From NCBI GenBank assembly GCA_910587275.1, contig CAJUMD010000033.1, positions 1-30,345 of the forward strand: a stretch of 30,345 nucleotides of DNA, in the 5' to 3' direction. Position 1 is the stretch's first letter. Each line of letters starts with the position of its first letter. This document shows positions 1 to 7,274 of this stretch, piece by piece. The position numbers and the translations under genes are program-made. The DNA is from an uncultured Kineothrix sp. Lineage in GTDB: Bacteria > Bacillota > Clostridia > Lachnospirales > Lachnospiraceae. A model generated the notes under the pieces. The model worked only from the letters and a program-made list of their open reading frames with translations. It had not been told where the DNA came from and ran no database searches.

Positions 1-125
1 AGAGTATATCATGTTATACCATAATTCAAAAGTTATTTATTGACAATTCCTAAGGCCCTTTATTGGAAGATGATTGAGATATACAAAATTTTGAATTGAA
101 ATGCAGTAGGAACAGACAAGTTGGA

Positions 126-275
126 ATGATTGCCCACCTGTCCGCACTGCTGGAAGGGTATGAACCCGCTTATACAAATTTTCAAGCCATGTCTTTGTCT
201 GTAAAGAAAACCTATACGCGGGCATATCTGGATGCAAAGACAGATGTACGAGCCATATCGAGTGCGTTTGTTTAA
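126..275 (+). pseudogene. Remnant of a YdeI/OmpD-associated-type protein
   Basis: A 49-codon open stretch opens at ATG 126 and stops at TAA 273. Its middle part, with FQAMSLSVKKTYTRAYLDAK, resembles the C-terminal helical motif of YdeI/OmpD-associated (bacteriocin-protection-like) proteins. In those proteins the lysine-rich helix is followed by a further 20 or so residues that are not recognisable here; after AKTD the frame runs into an unrelated tail and stops. Upstream, the same frame is closed by TGA at 75-77, so the N-terminal domain is gone too. There is no ribosome site at the ATG. I read it as a decayed fragment, not a working gene. The family link rests on remembered motif similarity only. 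Confidence 0.4.
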
Positions 276-398
276 TGACGAGGAAAGAAAAATGAGAGCC
301 AAAAGTGACATGTTTCCAGAATGTTTGGCTCGTTGCACGCGGAAATAAAAAGAAAGAAAACCGGCAAACACAGAAACCAAGGAACAGGAGAAAGAAAA
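276..398. other. Gene-free A-rich leader before the B12-related gene
   Basis: This stretch lies between the YdeI-like remnant and the start at 399. It is rich in AAAGAAA runs and holds the AGGAG ribosome site (386-390) of the next gene. I found no convincing -35/-10 pair, hairpin terminator or cobalamin-riboswitch-like structure by eye. Bases 1-125 likewise show no gene I can support. Confidence 0.4.
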
Positions 399-1043
399 AT
401 GGCAGTTTTTTTCCCGGAAATACTGGACGATTTTTTATCCCCTTCCTTTTTGGCAGGGATACGCAGAAAATTTCATTATGGGGAAGAACAGGATGGCGAA
501 CTTTGGGAAGTAGCAGGGGAAATGCTGCCGCGGATACGGGAAGAAGCCTTTTGGGAAAGCAGGGCACATGCTTTCCAGACAAAAGCGGACGCCGTAAGAT
601 ATGAGGATGTCGCTATGTCGCTGGGCAGCGGTTTGGACCGGCTGCAGGAGTGGTATCATAAAGAAGGGCTTCTTTCAAAAAGCTATATGCTGGAAGTACT
701 TGCCGGTGAGCTTCTCATGCGGGGATATGGTGCCTGTAACGATGCGCTCAGCAGAAAGACGGGATGGCATGTGGCGGGATATCATTTTCCGGGAAACGGG
801 GAAGACTTTCCGTTGGAAATGCTGCCGCGCCTTTTGGATAGGCTTACCCTGAAAATCCGTTGTAATGCCGCATTTTGCATGATTCCGCAAAAAAGTGTGG
901 CATTTATTGCGGAGCTGACAAAGGATGAAAACATCCGATGCCAAGGTATATGCGCCGGATGCAGCAATGGGAACTGTCCTGGACGGGTGACACGGAAAAT
1001 CGGAAATGAGGTGGAAAATGGAACATTCGTATCGTTTTTTTGA
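399..1043 (+). CDS. B12-dependent methionine synthase activation-domain-like protein
   Basis: 214 residues, probably cytoplasmic. The start ATG 399 is preferred over the upstream in-frame ATG 321 because AGGAG (386-390) lies 8 bases before it. The chain has a helical N-terminal half (around LGSGLDRLQEWY, 75-86), then MIPQKSVAFI at 161-170, which resembles the KSVS motif of the MetH reactivation (AdoMet-binding) domain. It ends in a cysteine cluster (C181, C185, C188, C193, then R196), as seen in clostridial stand-alone activation-domain proteins thought to work with split or shortened cobalamin-dependent methionine synthases. The cysteines may bind an Fe-S cluster; that is inference. The gene overlaps the next gene by 26 bases, which suggests translational coupling. 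The family call is moderately sure; the partner enzyme is not in the window. Confidence 0.55.
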   Translation: MAVFFPEILDDFLSPSFLAGIRRKFHYGEEQDGELWEVAGEMLPRIREEAFWESRAHAFQTKADAVRYEDVAMSLGSGLDRLQEWYHKEGLLSKSYMLEVLAGELLMRGYGACNDALSRKTGWHVAGYHFPGNGEDFPLEMLPRLLDRLTLKIRCNAAFCMIPQKSVAFIAELTKDENIRCQGICAGCSNGNCPGRVTRKIGNEVENGTFVSFF

Positions 1044-1272
1044 AAACAGGTCATGCAAATATTTTCCCTGCCATAAGGAGATGGGAGATTTTAACTGCCT
1101 GTTCTGCTACTGTCCGCTGTATGCAAAGGAAAACTGTCCGGGAAATCCCACGTATCTGGAAAGCGGCGGAAAAAGGCTCAAAGACTGTTCCGGCTGCACG
1201 TTTCCCCACCAACCGGGGAATTATGATATGGTGGTCCGGTTTTTGCGGGAAAATGTTACCGGTGCGCCCTGA
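1018..1272 (+). CDS. Cysteine-rich small domain protein (zf-like)
   Basis: 84 residues with eight cysteines (13, 18, 27, 30, 32, 40, 57, 60), including a dense CLFCYC motif, matching the cysteine-rich small domain family presumed to bind metal. Members are often found beside cobalamin genes, and this one overlaps a B12-related gene by 26 bases, which supports a linked role. I prefer ATG 1018, preceded by GAGGTG (1008-1013), over the in-frame ATG 1006, which lacks a ribosome site. No signal peptide or membrane segment is present. The biochemical function is unknown. Confidence 0.7.
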   Translation: MEHSYRFFENRSCKYFPCHKEMGDFNCLFCYCPLYAKENCPGNPTYLESGGKRLKDCSGCTFPHQPGNYDMVVRFLRENVTGAP

Positions 1273-1393
1273 TTTCCAAAAGGCGGTGCATTTTGGCAGA
1301 ATTGCTTCGACGGATTCTTTTTCTTTCCTTCCCACTACGAACAGTACGGTGAAATAGGATTTCCTGGGATATACGGTGCAAAGGTTTTTTCAT
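1256..1393 (-). CDS. Possible 45-residue strongly basic small protein
   Basis: On the minus strand, a perfect GGAGGT (plus 1401-1406) sits 7 bases before ATG 1393. The frame runs 45 codons to a stop at 1256-1258, overlapping the end of the cysteine-rich gene tail to tail by 17 bases. The product is very rich in Arg, Lys and His and resembles nothing I know. The same ribosome site also lies next to ATG 1400 in another frame, whose product is 21 codons with a more ordinary composition. The whole block may therefore be the frameshifted start of a lost gene. Only the ribosome site supports it. Confidence 0.2.
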   Translation of the reverse strand: MKKPLHRISQEILFHRTVRSGKERKRIRRSNSAKMHRLLEIRAHR

Positions 1394-1442
1394 TTGTCAT
1401 ACCTCCATATGTCGTGTGTGCCGCTTTGATGTGGACTTTCCA

Positions 1443-1859
1443 TTATCTCCGTTCGTAAACCAATTCCGTGATACCGTTATAAGTCAGGTTATCCGTCAGT
1501 TTTAGGTTGATATGGTTAGCGGTTTGGTTAAAGAGACGGATACCGTCCCCTAGAATTACCGGGATGATACAGATGTGGTAAACGTCAATCAAATTTTCCC
1601 GCATAAGCTGCCGGACGATGTCAGCCCCACCGCATATCCAAATGTTTTTTCCGGGTTCTTTCCTGAGACGTTTTGCCAGGATACAGGGGTCTTGGGCGGT
1701 GAATTGGATTTTAACGGTATCCACATTCCGGATAAACCGGGAATACGTATCGGGAAGGCTGGCATTTTCCTCCTGTCCGTTTAACCAGTCTATGCCGCCG
1801 TTTTTGTCAGCAATATATCCGTCAAGGCTCATGGCGATATATAAAACAATTTTACGCAT
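1443..1859 (-). pseudogene. Dihydrofolate reductase-like (RibD C-terminal fold) gene with internal deletion
   Basis: 138 residues, with start ATG 1859 behind GGGAGGT (plus 1868-1874). The N-terminus MRKIVLYIAMSLDGYIADKN and the central IWICGGADIV motif (73-82), followed by the IIPVILGDGIRLF strand (98-110), are typical of the YwjB-like DHFR/RibD reductase family. Family members run to about 170-180 residues. Here DTV (47-49) joins almost directly to KIQFTAQDP, so the usual segment with the GYRTY-type motif and the following strand (about 35-40 residues) is missing. The frame is kept, so a protein could be made, but part of the NADPH-binding fold should be absent. Probably inactive. Confidence 0.7.
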
Positions 1860-2001
1860 GTTGTCGGGACCTCCCTGTTATTTTGGGGTGAGTGGATGCA
1901 TGAACAAAAGTCCGTTATGGGGTGGCAGCAGGCGTGTCTGTCCCGCAAAGGACTCCGGTCCGATTAGCACAAGTTGCATTGAAAGGCTATACGAACCGTC
2001 C

Positions 2002-2052
2002 AATTGTTACCCGGAAATGTAGCAGTTTGGCCTGAATTGTTATCCGGAAACG
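2002..2052 (+). repeat. Two 18-bp direct repeats, likely regulator sites
   Basis: AATTGTTACCCGGAAATG (2002-2019) and AATTGTTATCCGGAAACG (2035-2052) agree at 16 of 18 positions and are spaced 33 bp start to start, three helical turns. The second copy ends 2 bp before the -35 box of the downstream promoter. This is the layout of a tandem activator or repressor site. The regulator is unknown. Confidence 0.6.
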
Positions 2053-2054
2053 CG

Positions 2055-2082
2055 TTGAAATTTTCCGTCGGTATAGTATAAT
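2055..2082 (+). promoter_or_regulatory. Sigma-A promoter of the NifX/NifB-type gene
   Basis: TTGAAA (2055-2060), 16-bp spacer, TATAAT (2077-2082). The start codon is 35 bases past the -10 box, giving a short leader. Confidence 0.75.
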
Positions 2083-2116
2083 GGTAGCCATGAAAACAAA
2101 AAAGGAGGATGCAAGG

Positions 2117-2521
2117 ATGATAGTTGCGGTAACATATGAGAAGGAAAACGGACAGGTATTCCAGCATTTCGGACATAGCGAATTTTTTAAAATTTATGAG
2201 GTCGGGGACGAGAAAATCCAAAAAGCGGAAGTATATGACACAAACGGACAGGGACACGGGGCGCTGGCGGATTTCCTGCACGGATATGCGGTGGATGCGC
2301 TAATTTGCGGCGGTATCGGTGGGGGTGCGAGGAATGCCCTTGATGCGATGGGGATACGGCTTTACCCCGGCGTTTCCGGGGATGCGGATGAAGCGGTGGC
2401 GGCGTTGGCAGCAGGAAAATTATCTTACGACCCGGATACCACATGTTCCCACCATGAAGGGGAACATAACTGCGGGGAACATGACCATGGCTGCGGCGGG
2501 CATTCCTGCGGGAACCATTAG
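2117..2521 (+). CDS. NifX/NifB-type dinitrogenase Fe-Mo cofactor family protein with His/Cys tail
   Basis: 134 residues. ATG 2117 is chosen because AAAGGAGG (2101-2108) is 8 bases before it; the longer frame from 2081 would begin inside the -10 box. The N-terminal 100 residues show the family pattern: MIVAVTYEKENGQVFQHFGH at the start, then LICGGIGGGARNAL (62-75) and LYPGVSG (82-88). This RNase-H-like fold binds metal clusters or cofactors in NifX/NafY/NifB relatives. In anaerobes without nitrogenase it is usually found with MBL-fold and Mrp-type ATPase genes, and a broken MBL gene follows here. The tail (110-134) holds 7 His and 4 Cys and probably binds metal. No nitrogenase genes are present, so a role in metal or Fe-S handling is likelier than nitrogen fixation. 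Confidence 0.8.
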   Translation: MIVAVTYEKENGQVFQHFGHSEFFKIYEVGDEKIQKAEVYDTNGQGHGALADFLHGYAVDALICGGIGGGARNALDAMGIRLYPGVSGDADEAVAALAAGKLSYDPDTTCSHHEGEHNCGEHDHGCGGHSCGNH

Positions 2522-2540
2522 TGTTTAAGAGAGCACACCG

Positions 2541-2559
2541 AATGCCATTGGCATTTTTT
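2541..2559 (+). terminator. Short hairpin with T run after the NifX/NifB-type gene
   Basis: AATGCC, loop ATT, GGCATT, then TTTT. The stem is only 6 bp, so it may be a weak or partial terminator between the NifX/NifB-type gene and the MBL remnant. Confidence 0.4.
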
Positions 2560-2593
2560 CCGATGGGGTGTGGCAGGGAAGAAGGACGGGACA

Positions 2594-3179
2594 ATGAGAA
2601 TCGTTATTTTAATGGAAGATACCTGCGGGAATCCGCTGTGCGAATATGAACACGGGCTGAGCGTTTACGTGGAGACGGAAAAACATAAGATTCTTGTGGA
2701 TACCGGAGCGAGCGGGAAAACGCTGAAAAACGCGGAAAAACTTGGGATTGATTTATCCGGGGTGGATACGGTGGTGTTAAGCCATGGGCATTACGACCAT
2801 TCCGGCGGTATTCTGGACTTCCGGGACAGGAACCGTCATGCCGTCATTTACATGCAGCGGACGGCGCTTGGGGATTATTACCACGGAGAACGGTATATCG
2901 GGATGCGCCCATAACGGGATTTTAAATATTCTCGATACCTATGAAGAAAAGTACGGTGGATGTCCGGACGCGGTCGTCAGCGGTTTCCATATGGTGAAAA
3001 AGACGGATTATACGGAACAGGAGACGGACACCATATGCCGGACGGCGGAGGAATTAAGGAAAACGGGCGCCGTATTTTATACCGGGCATTGCACCGGGCA
3101 AAAAGCCATGGAGCTTATGCAGTCAATTATGGGAGGGCAGATGGTGCCGATTCGTTGCGGGACGGACTTGCTGCTTTGA
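2594..3179 (+). pseudogene. MBL-fold metallohydrolase broken by a frame-changing internal deletion
   Basis: The first part (ATG 2594 to TAA 2914) encodes an MBL-fold N-terminus with the metal motif LSHGHYDHSGG and ends abnormally at GERYIGMRP. The second part, in the +1 frame from 2898, begins SGCAHNGILNILD and runs through VSGFHM and FYTGHCTGQ to TGA 3179, which is the normal C-terminal half including later metal-ligand histidines. Intact relatives are roughly 270-280 residues; the two parts give about 194. About 80 codons between GERYIG and SGCAHNG are therefore missing and the frame is shifted. The junction TCGGGA (2898-2903) reads sensibly in both frames, consistent with deletion at a short repeat. 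Relatives are MBL proteins of the NifX/Mrp neighbourhood. Confidence 0.8.
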
Positions 3180-3279
3180 ACGGACGGGATGCGGGCGGTG
3201 CGGAAAGCTGTCAATGGACAGGAACCAGGCGGTTTTCACCGTCCCAAATCTTCCCATCCTTATTTTTTTATAAAATCAT

Positions 3280-3307
3280 TTGACAAAATATTTTTTAGTG
3301 GTATTAT
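3280..3307 (+). promoter_or_regulatory. Sigma-A promoter of the lipoprotein gene
   Basis: TTGACA (3280-3285), 16-bp spacer, TATTAT (3302-3307). The start codon lies 42 bases past the -10 box. Confidence 0.75.
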
Positions 3308-3349
3308 AAAACAGGGCAGTGACCCAACGAAAAAAGGAGAGGAACAATT

Positions 3350-4297
3350 ATGAAAAGAAGATTACTGGCAATGTTTTTAACGGCAGCCATGGCATTGTCC
3401 ATTACCGCATGCGGTGGTGACAAGGGTGGCAGCAGCATACCTACACAGAGCACGGAACAGTCGGAGGAAAGCGCGGATCTTCCGGCAGGGGAAGATACGA
3501 AAGCGGAAGAAGCGGAAGCGGAACCGGAAGTAGACCCCATGAAGAAGGCATTGGAGAATTTGGAGTCCGTTACCAGCATGGAAGCAGAGATGCTGATGGA
3601 TATGGACCTGACACTCAGTGCGAACGGTGAGGAAGAATCAATGGAGACTTCCACCACCATGAAGATGGCCATGTTTGAAGACCCGCTGAAAATAAAGATG
3701 GAAATGGTTATGGATGCGGGCGCGCAGGGAACCATGGAAATGGATATGTATGCCGAAGTGGCAGAAGACGGTACCTGCATGATGTACATGAACGACGGGA
3801 ACGCATGGACGTCCCAGTCGGTGGGCGTTGTGGATTTGGACCAGTATAATGCACAGAACAGCATGAAGAATTACATCGGAGAGGATACTTCCATATATAA
3901 GGAGGAAGGGAAAGAAACGGTAAACGGCGCAAGCGCCTATAAGTACTCTTACGTAATGACCGGGGAAGAAATGAAACAGACAATGTTAAGCTCCGGTGCA
4001 TTGGATTCCGTAAGCGCCCTTGGTTTGGATGAAAGCCAGATGGAAAGTATGTTAGACGGTCTTGGGGAAATTACCACTTATGTTTGGATTGACGAGGCAA
4101 CTTTGTATCCTGTGAAGTACGAGATGGATATGACGGAAGTTATGGATAAACTGATGTCCAACATGGTTGCGGCAATGGGCGACCAGGCAGCGGGAATGAG
4201 CATGAATGTTCCCAAGATGACCATTAGCATGACCTGTTCTAACTACAACAATGTGGCTGATTTCACCATTCCGGAGGAAGCGAAGACAGCAGAATAA
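3350..4297 (+). CDS. Secreted lipoprotein, DUF6612-like
   Basis: 315 residues. A basic start and hydrophobic stretch lead to the lipobox ITAC, with Cys21 as the likely lipidated residue, so the protein should be anchored on the outer face of the membrane. An acidic, Glu-rich linker (about 35-62) follows. The body has alternating strands, many Met residues, and a late motif TYVWIDEATLYPVKYEMDM. That layout resembles the LolA/LppX-like fold of DUF6612 lipoproteins common in Clostridia. The ribosome site AAAGGAGAGG precedes ATG 3350, and the gene has its own promoter and a terminator after it, so it is probably monocistronic. Function is unknown; a lipid or envelope sensing role is only a guess from the fold. 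Confidence 0.65.
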   Translation: MKRRLLAMFLTAAMALSITACGGDKGGSSIPTQSTEQSEESADLPAGEDTKAEEAEAEPEVDPMKKALENLESVTSMEAEMLMDMDLTLSANGEEESMETSTTMKMAMFEDPLKIKMEMVMDAGAQGTMEMDMYAEVAEDGTCMMYMNDGNAWTSQSVGVVDLDQYNAQNSMKNYIGEDTSIYKEEGKETVNGASAYKYSYVMTGEEMKQTMLSSGALDSVSALGLDESQMESMLDGLGEITTYVWIDEATLYPVKYEMDMTEVMDKLMSNMVAAMGDQAAGMSMNVPKMTISMTCSNYNNVADFTIPEEAKTAE

Positions 4298-4330
4298 AGA
4301 AAAGCCATAGGGATTATATAATATGGAAGG

Positions 4331-4369
4331 AAAACGGCAGGGGTGCATTTATGCATGACCTGCCGTTTT
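4331..4369. terminator. Bidirectional terminator between convergent genes
   Basis: AAAACGGCAGG (4331-4341) pairs with CCTGCCGTTTT (4359-4369), with a further small TGCAT/ATGCA pairing in the loop. T runs flank both ends, so it can serve the lipoprotein gene (plus) and the SpoIID-like gene (minus). Confidence 0.8.
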
Positions 4370-4425
4370 GCGGTACATAGTTTCATACAGGGAAATGCGG
4401 TACGGCGGAACCAAACGGACTCCTG

Positions 4426-6246
4426 TCAGGAAGGAATCCGTAATACCTGCCCGATGGATAACCGGTCGCTGGTGATGCCGCTCATTTTTTTGATGGCATC
4501 CACGGTCGTACCATAACGGCGCGCCAGCAGCCAAAGGGTATCACCGCTGCGGACCGTATACTCGAAATAAGGGGCGCTGCCCGAAGACGGTATGTTCAAC
4601 ACCTGCCCGATGTTCAGGATATCGCTGGTCAGACCGTTTAACCGCTTGATGGCGTCCACCGTGGTATTGTATTTTTGGGCAATCAGCCATAGGCTGTCAC
4701 CGGAACGGACGACATACCGGATGGTTCCGCCGTCCGGTTCGGGTGACGGCAGCGGGACATTCTGCCCGATACCCTGGTAGGTGTCATAGAGCGCCTTCCA
4801 TGTGCGGGGGCCGACGATACCATCGGGACTTAAGTTTACGGCGCGCTGGAATGCCATGACTGACTGTGCGGTTCCGCTTCCGAAGATGCCGTCCTGTGCC
4901 GGACGGGGGACGCTGGGATAATATTCGGAGATGACATTCAGCAGGTACTGCAGGGTAATGACGTCCTGCCCCCTGGAGCCTTGGCGGAGTACGGCAGAAG
5001 GGGGAACGGTACCGATACCAAGCGAGGTTCCTTCACTGTCCAGCTCTGCCAGCCGTGTGACGGCAGCATACAGGCTGGAGATTTTGTACCAGGTGGATTT
5101 GCCGACAATGCCGTCGGGAGTCAGGTTGAAAATGTTTTGGAATTTAGTGACGGCAGCGTTCGTGCTGTTTTGGAAAGAACCTGCAGGATCGGTAACGGCG
5201 GGGATGGCAGGGTAATTCCGCCGGATACGGTTTAAGTAAGTCTGTATCGTCTGTACGTCAAGCCCCGTACTTCCCATCCGCAGGGGAGTTCCCGGATAGG
5301 AGGAGACGACACCTGTTATGATATCCGTCTGCGCAATTTCCACGTCCTTCGGATAATAGTAGCGCAGGATTTCCAAAGGGGACAGCCCCTGGTTTGACAG
5401 TGTGACGGTTCCCCACTGGGAAAGTCCGTTGCAGGTGACGGAGGTGCCGTTGCAGAAAGAAGTGAAATAGGGGGAATGTTGTCCCTGCCGGCGGACATAT
5501 TCGTTGAAAATTTCATCCACAATCCTGCTGATGGAGCCGTAAATGGGACGACCGTATACAAATGCCTGGTCATAGGCGGTGCTGTTGGTAATGTCGAAAC
5601 CGTATCCTTTGCTCCGGTACCATTCCGTGAATACACGGTTAAGCGCAAAAGTGATGATAGCGTAAATGTTTGCCCGCAGGGCATTTTCGGGCCAGGTGGG
5701 GTATATTTCGCTGCTGGCAACATTTTTCACATAATCCGGGAACGTTACCTGTACATCCCTTGCGGAAGAACCCGGCGTTCCGAGATGTACGGTGATTGGG
5801 TTTGGAATGACTACCTGACGCAGAATGCGGGGCTCCGTTTCGTCCCCTTCCTGGTGGCGCATTTCGTGGGAAGCCACCGCCGGTTTCCCGATGGATATTT
5901 CGGTTTGGAGGGGGCTGCGCTGCGTCTCCTGCATGGGAATCAGCGTAACCGGCAGGAATGCCGTTTCCCCGTCGTAAATGGGAATATCCGAAACGTAAAG
6001 CGAGTTGAATCCCGAAGCCTGTGCCAGCACATGGTAGCTTACGAAGGCATTGCCGGAAAAATACGGGTTTTGCGAATAACTTTTATCGATGGTTTCCAAA
6101 GGGACCGTTGGAGTTTCCCCGTTTTCGTCCGTAGACAGTACATAGAGACTGTTTCCCCAGAAATCAAAGATCCTGATTTGGACGCCGCTTAGGGGAACGG
6201 CATCATGGGCAGTCCGCGCTTGTATGTTTAAATAACCGATAGCCAT
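4426..6246 (-). CDS. SpoIID-like / peptidoglycan-binding / LysM multidomain protein
   Basis: 606 residues, with ATG 6246 behind AAAGGAGAGG. Domains in order: a beta-rich carboxypeptidase-regulatory-like N-terminus (about 1-105); a SpoIID/LytB-like region (about 160-300) with FDITNSTAYDQ and the CNGLSQWGTVTLSNQG...EILRYYYP pattern that echoes the GxSQxGA and YYPG motifs of SpoIID; two peptidoglycan-binding type 1 repeats (about 324-392 and 419-487, each ending DGIVG...TW); and two LysM repeats (about 509-553 and 562-605). SpoIID is a lytic transglycosylase of engulfment, but its key glutamate cannot be assigned here. There is no signal peptide or membrane segment, which suggests a spore-coat or cortex protein made in the mother cell, or release on lysis. 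The two LysM units are near copies. Confidence 0.75.
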   Translation of the reverse strand: MAIGYLNIQARTAHDAVPLSGVQIRIFDFWGNSLYVLSTDENGETPTVPLETIDKSYSQNPYFSGNAFVSYHVLAQASGFNSLYVSDIPIYDGETAFLPVTLIPMQETQRSPLQTEISIGKPAVASHEMRHQEGDETEPRILRQVVIPNPITVHLGTPGSSARDVQVTFPDYVKNVASSEIYPTWPENALRANIYAIITFALNRVFTEWYRSKGYGFDITNSTAYDQAFVYGRPIYGSISRIVDEIFNEYVRRQGQHSPYFTSFCNGTSVTCNGLSQWGTVTLSNQGLSPLEILRYYYPKDVEIAQTDIITGVVSSYPGTPLRMGSTGLDVQTIQTYLNRIRRNYPAIPAVTDPAGSFQNSTNAAVTKFQNIFNLTPDGIVGKSTWYKISSLYAAVTRLAELDSEGTSLGIGTVPPSAVLRQGSRGQDVITLQYLLNVISEYYPSVPRPAQDGIFGSGTAQSVMAFQRAVNLSPDGIVGPRTWKALYDTYQGIGQNVPLPSPEPDGGTIRYVVRSGDSLWLIAQKYNTTVDAIKRLNGLTSDILNIGQVLNIPSSGSAPYFEYTVRSGDTLWLLARRYGTTVDAIKKMSGITSDRLSIGQVLRIPS

Positions 6247-6335
6247 AAATGAATCCTCTCCTTTTCCGATTCCATGAACCCATGAATCTTATGGAATATA
6301 AATATGTGGGAAAACGTGCGTCAGTTACATTTTCC

Positions 6336-6363
6336 TTGACATTTCCTTTTTATGTAGTAAAAT
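6336..6363 (+). promoter_or_regulatory. Sigma-A promoter of the TauE/SafE gene
   Basis: TTGACA (6336-6341), 16-bp spacer, TAAAAT (6358-6363). The start codon is 29 bases past the -10 box. Confidence 0.75.
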
Positions 6364-6391
6364 TGCTGGATATATATAGGAGGAATAAAAG

Positions 6392-7159
6392 ATGTTTCAG
6401 TTTATTGTTTGTTTTATTGCCGGTTTGGGCGCCGGTCTTGGTACCGGATTTGCCGGCATGAGCGCTGCGGCGGTCATCAGTCCCATGTTAATTACATTTT
6501 TGGGGATGCCCGCGTATGAAGCGGTGGGTATCGCATTGGCAAGCGATGTGCTGGCAAGTGCCGTCAGCGCTTATACCTACGGGAAAAACAAAAACCTCGA
6601 TATTAAAAACGGGTTGGTGATGATGGTGACGGTACTGCTCTGTACCCTGTTTGGAAGCTGGGTGGCAAGCCTTGTGCCGAATACCGCCATGGGAAGTTTC
6701 TCGGTGTTTATGACTTTCCTGCTCGGCATTAAGTTCATCCTGAAACCGGTCATGACGACCAAGGAATCCATGGAAGCGGTAAGCGGCAGGAAACGGATTA
6801 TCCAGTCGGTCATAAGCGGTACCGTGGTCGGCTTTATCTGCGGTTTTGTCGGTGCGGGCGGCGGAATGATGATGCTGCTCCTTTTAACCGGTATTTTGGG
6901 TTACGAACTGAAAACGGCAGTGGGAACCAGTGTATTTATCATGGCTTTTACGGCTTTCACGGGAGCAGCCAGTCATTTTGCCATCGGCGGGATGCCGGAT
7001 TTGTGGTGTTTGCTGTTTTGTGTGGCATCCACGCTGTTATGGGCGAGGGTAGCCGCGAAATTTGCCAATAAAGCCAGTGCCGTGACATTAAACCGTGCAA
7101 CCGGAGTGGTGCTGACGGTTTTAGGAGGGGTAATTCTTGGGGTAAATTATTTGCGCTGA
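6392..7159 (+). CDS. TauE/SafE family sulfite/organosulfonate exporter-like permease
   Basis: 255 residues, nearly all hydrophobic, with about eight membrane segments in two halves. The N-terminal half begins FIVCFIAGLGAGLGTGFAGMS and the second half carries the mirrored GFICGFVGAGGGMMMLLLLT motif, the internal repeat characteristic of TauE/SafE (formerly DUF81) carriers of the plasma membrane. Family members move sulfite, sulfoacetate or other small anions; the substrate cannot be told here. The ribosome site AGGAGG stands just before ATG 6392. It has its own promoter and is divergent from the SpoIID-like gene. No obvious terminator separates it from glutamine synthetase, which has its own promoter. 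Confidence 0.85.
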   Translation: MFQFIVCFIAGLGAGLGTGFAGMSAAAVISPMLITFLGMPAYEAVGIALASDVLASAVSAYTYGKNKNLDIKNGLVMMVTVLLCTLFGSWVASLVPNTAMGSFSVFMTFLLGIKFILKPVMTTKESMEAVSGRKRIIQSVISGTVVGFICGFVGAGGGMMMLLLLTGILGYELKTAVGTSVFIMAFTAFTGAASHFAIGGMPDLWCLLFCVASTLLWARVAAKFANKASAVTLNRATGVVLTVLGGVILGVNYLR

Positions 7160-7173
7160 GGCTTTTTCCGTTC

Positions 7174-7202
7174 TTTCTCACCGGCAGGATTTGTGTTATA
7201 AT
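7174..7202 (+). promoter_or_regulatory. Extended -10 promoter of glutamine synthetase
   Basis: TGTTATAAT gives an extended -10 (TG at 7194-7195, TATAAT 7197-7202). The -35 candidate TTTCTC (7174-7179) is poor with a 17-bp spacer. The leader to the start codon is about 65 bases. Confidence 0.6.
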
Positions 7203-7274
7203 CAAAAGAAATGTGCAATGGCTTTGCCAAGACGTACCGGCGGTGCCAAATGTGACGGGAAAGGGACAGGGGTT

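Noticed and set aside
5476..6192. 238-codon plus-strand frame
   Set aside because: Antisense shadow of the SpoIID-like gene.
6295..6306. Sporulation-sigma -10 (CATATTTATA on the minus strand) for the SpoIID-like gene
   Set aside because: Only a partial match and no fitting -35 element.
7219..7247. Inverted pairing TTTG...CAAA in the glnA leader as a riboswitch
   Set aside because: Only a few pairs match; no known riboswitch core is visible.
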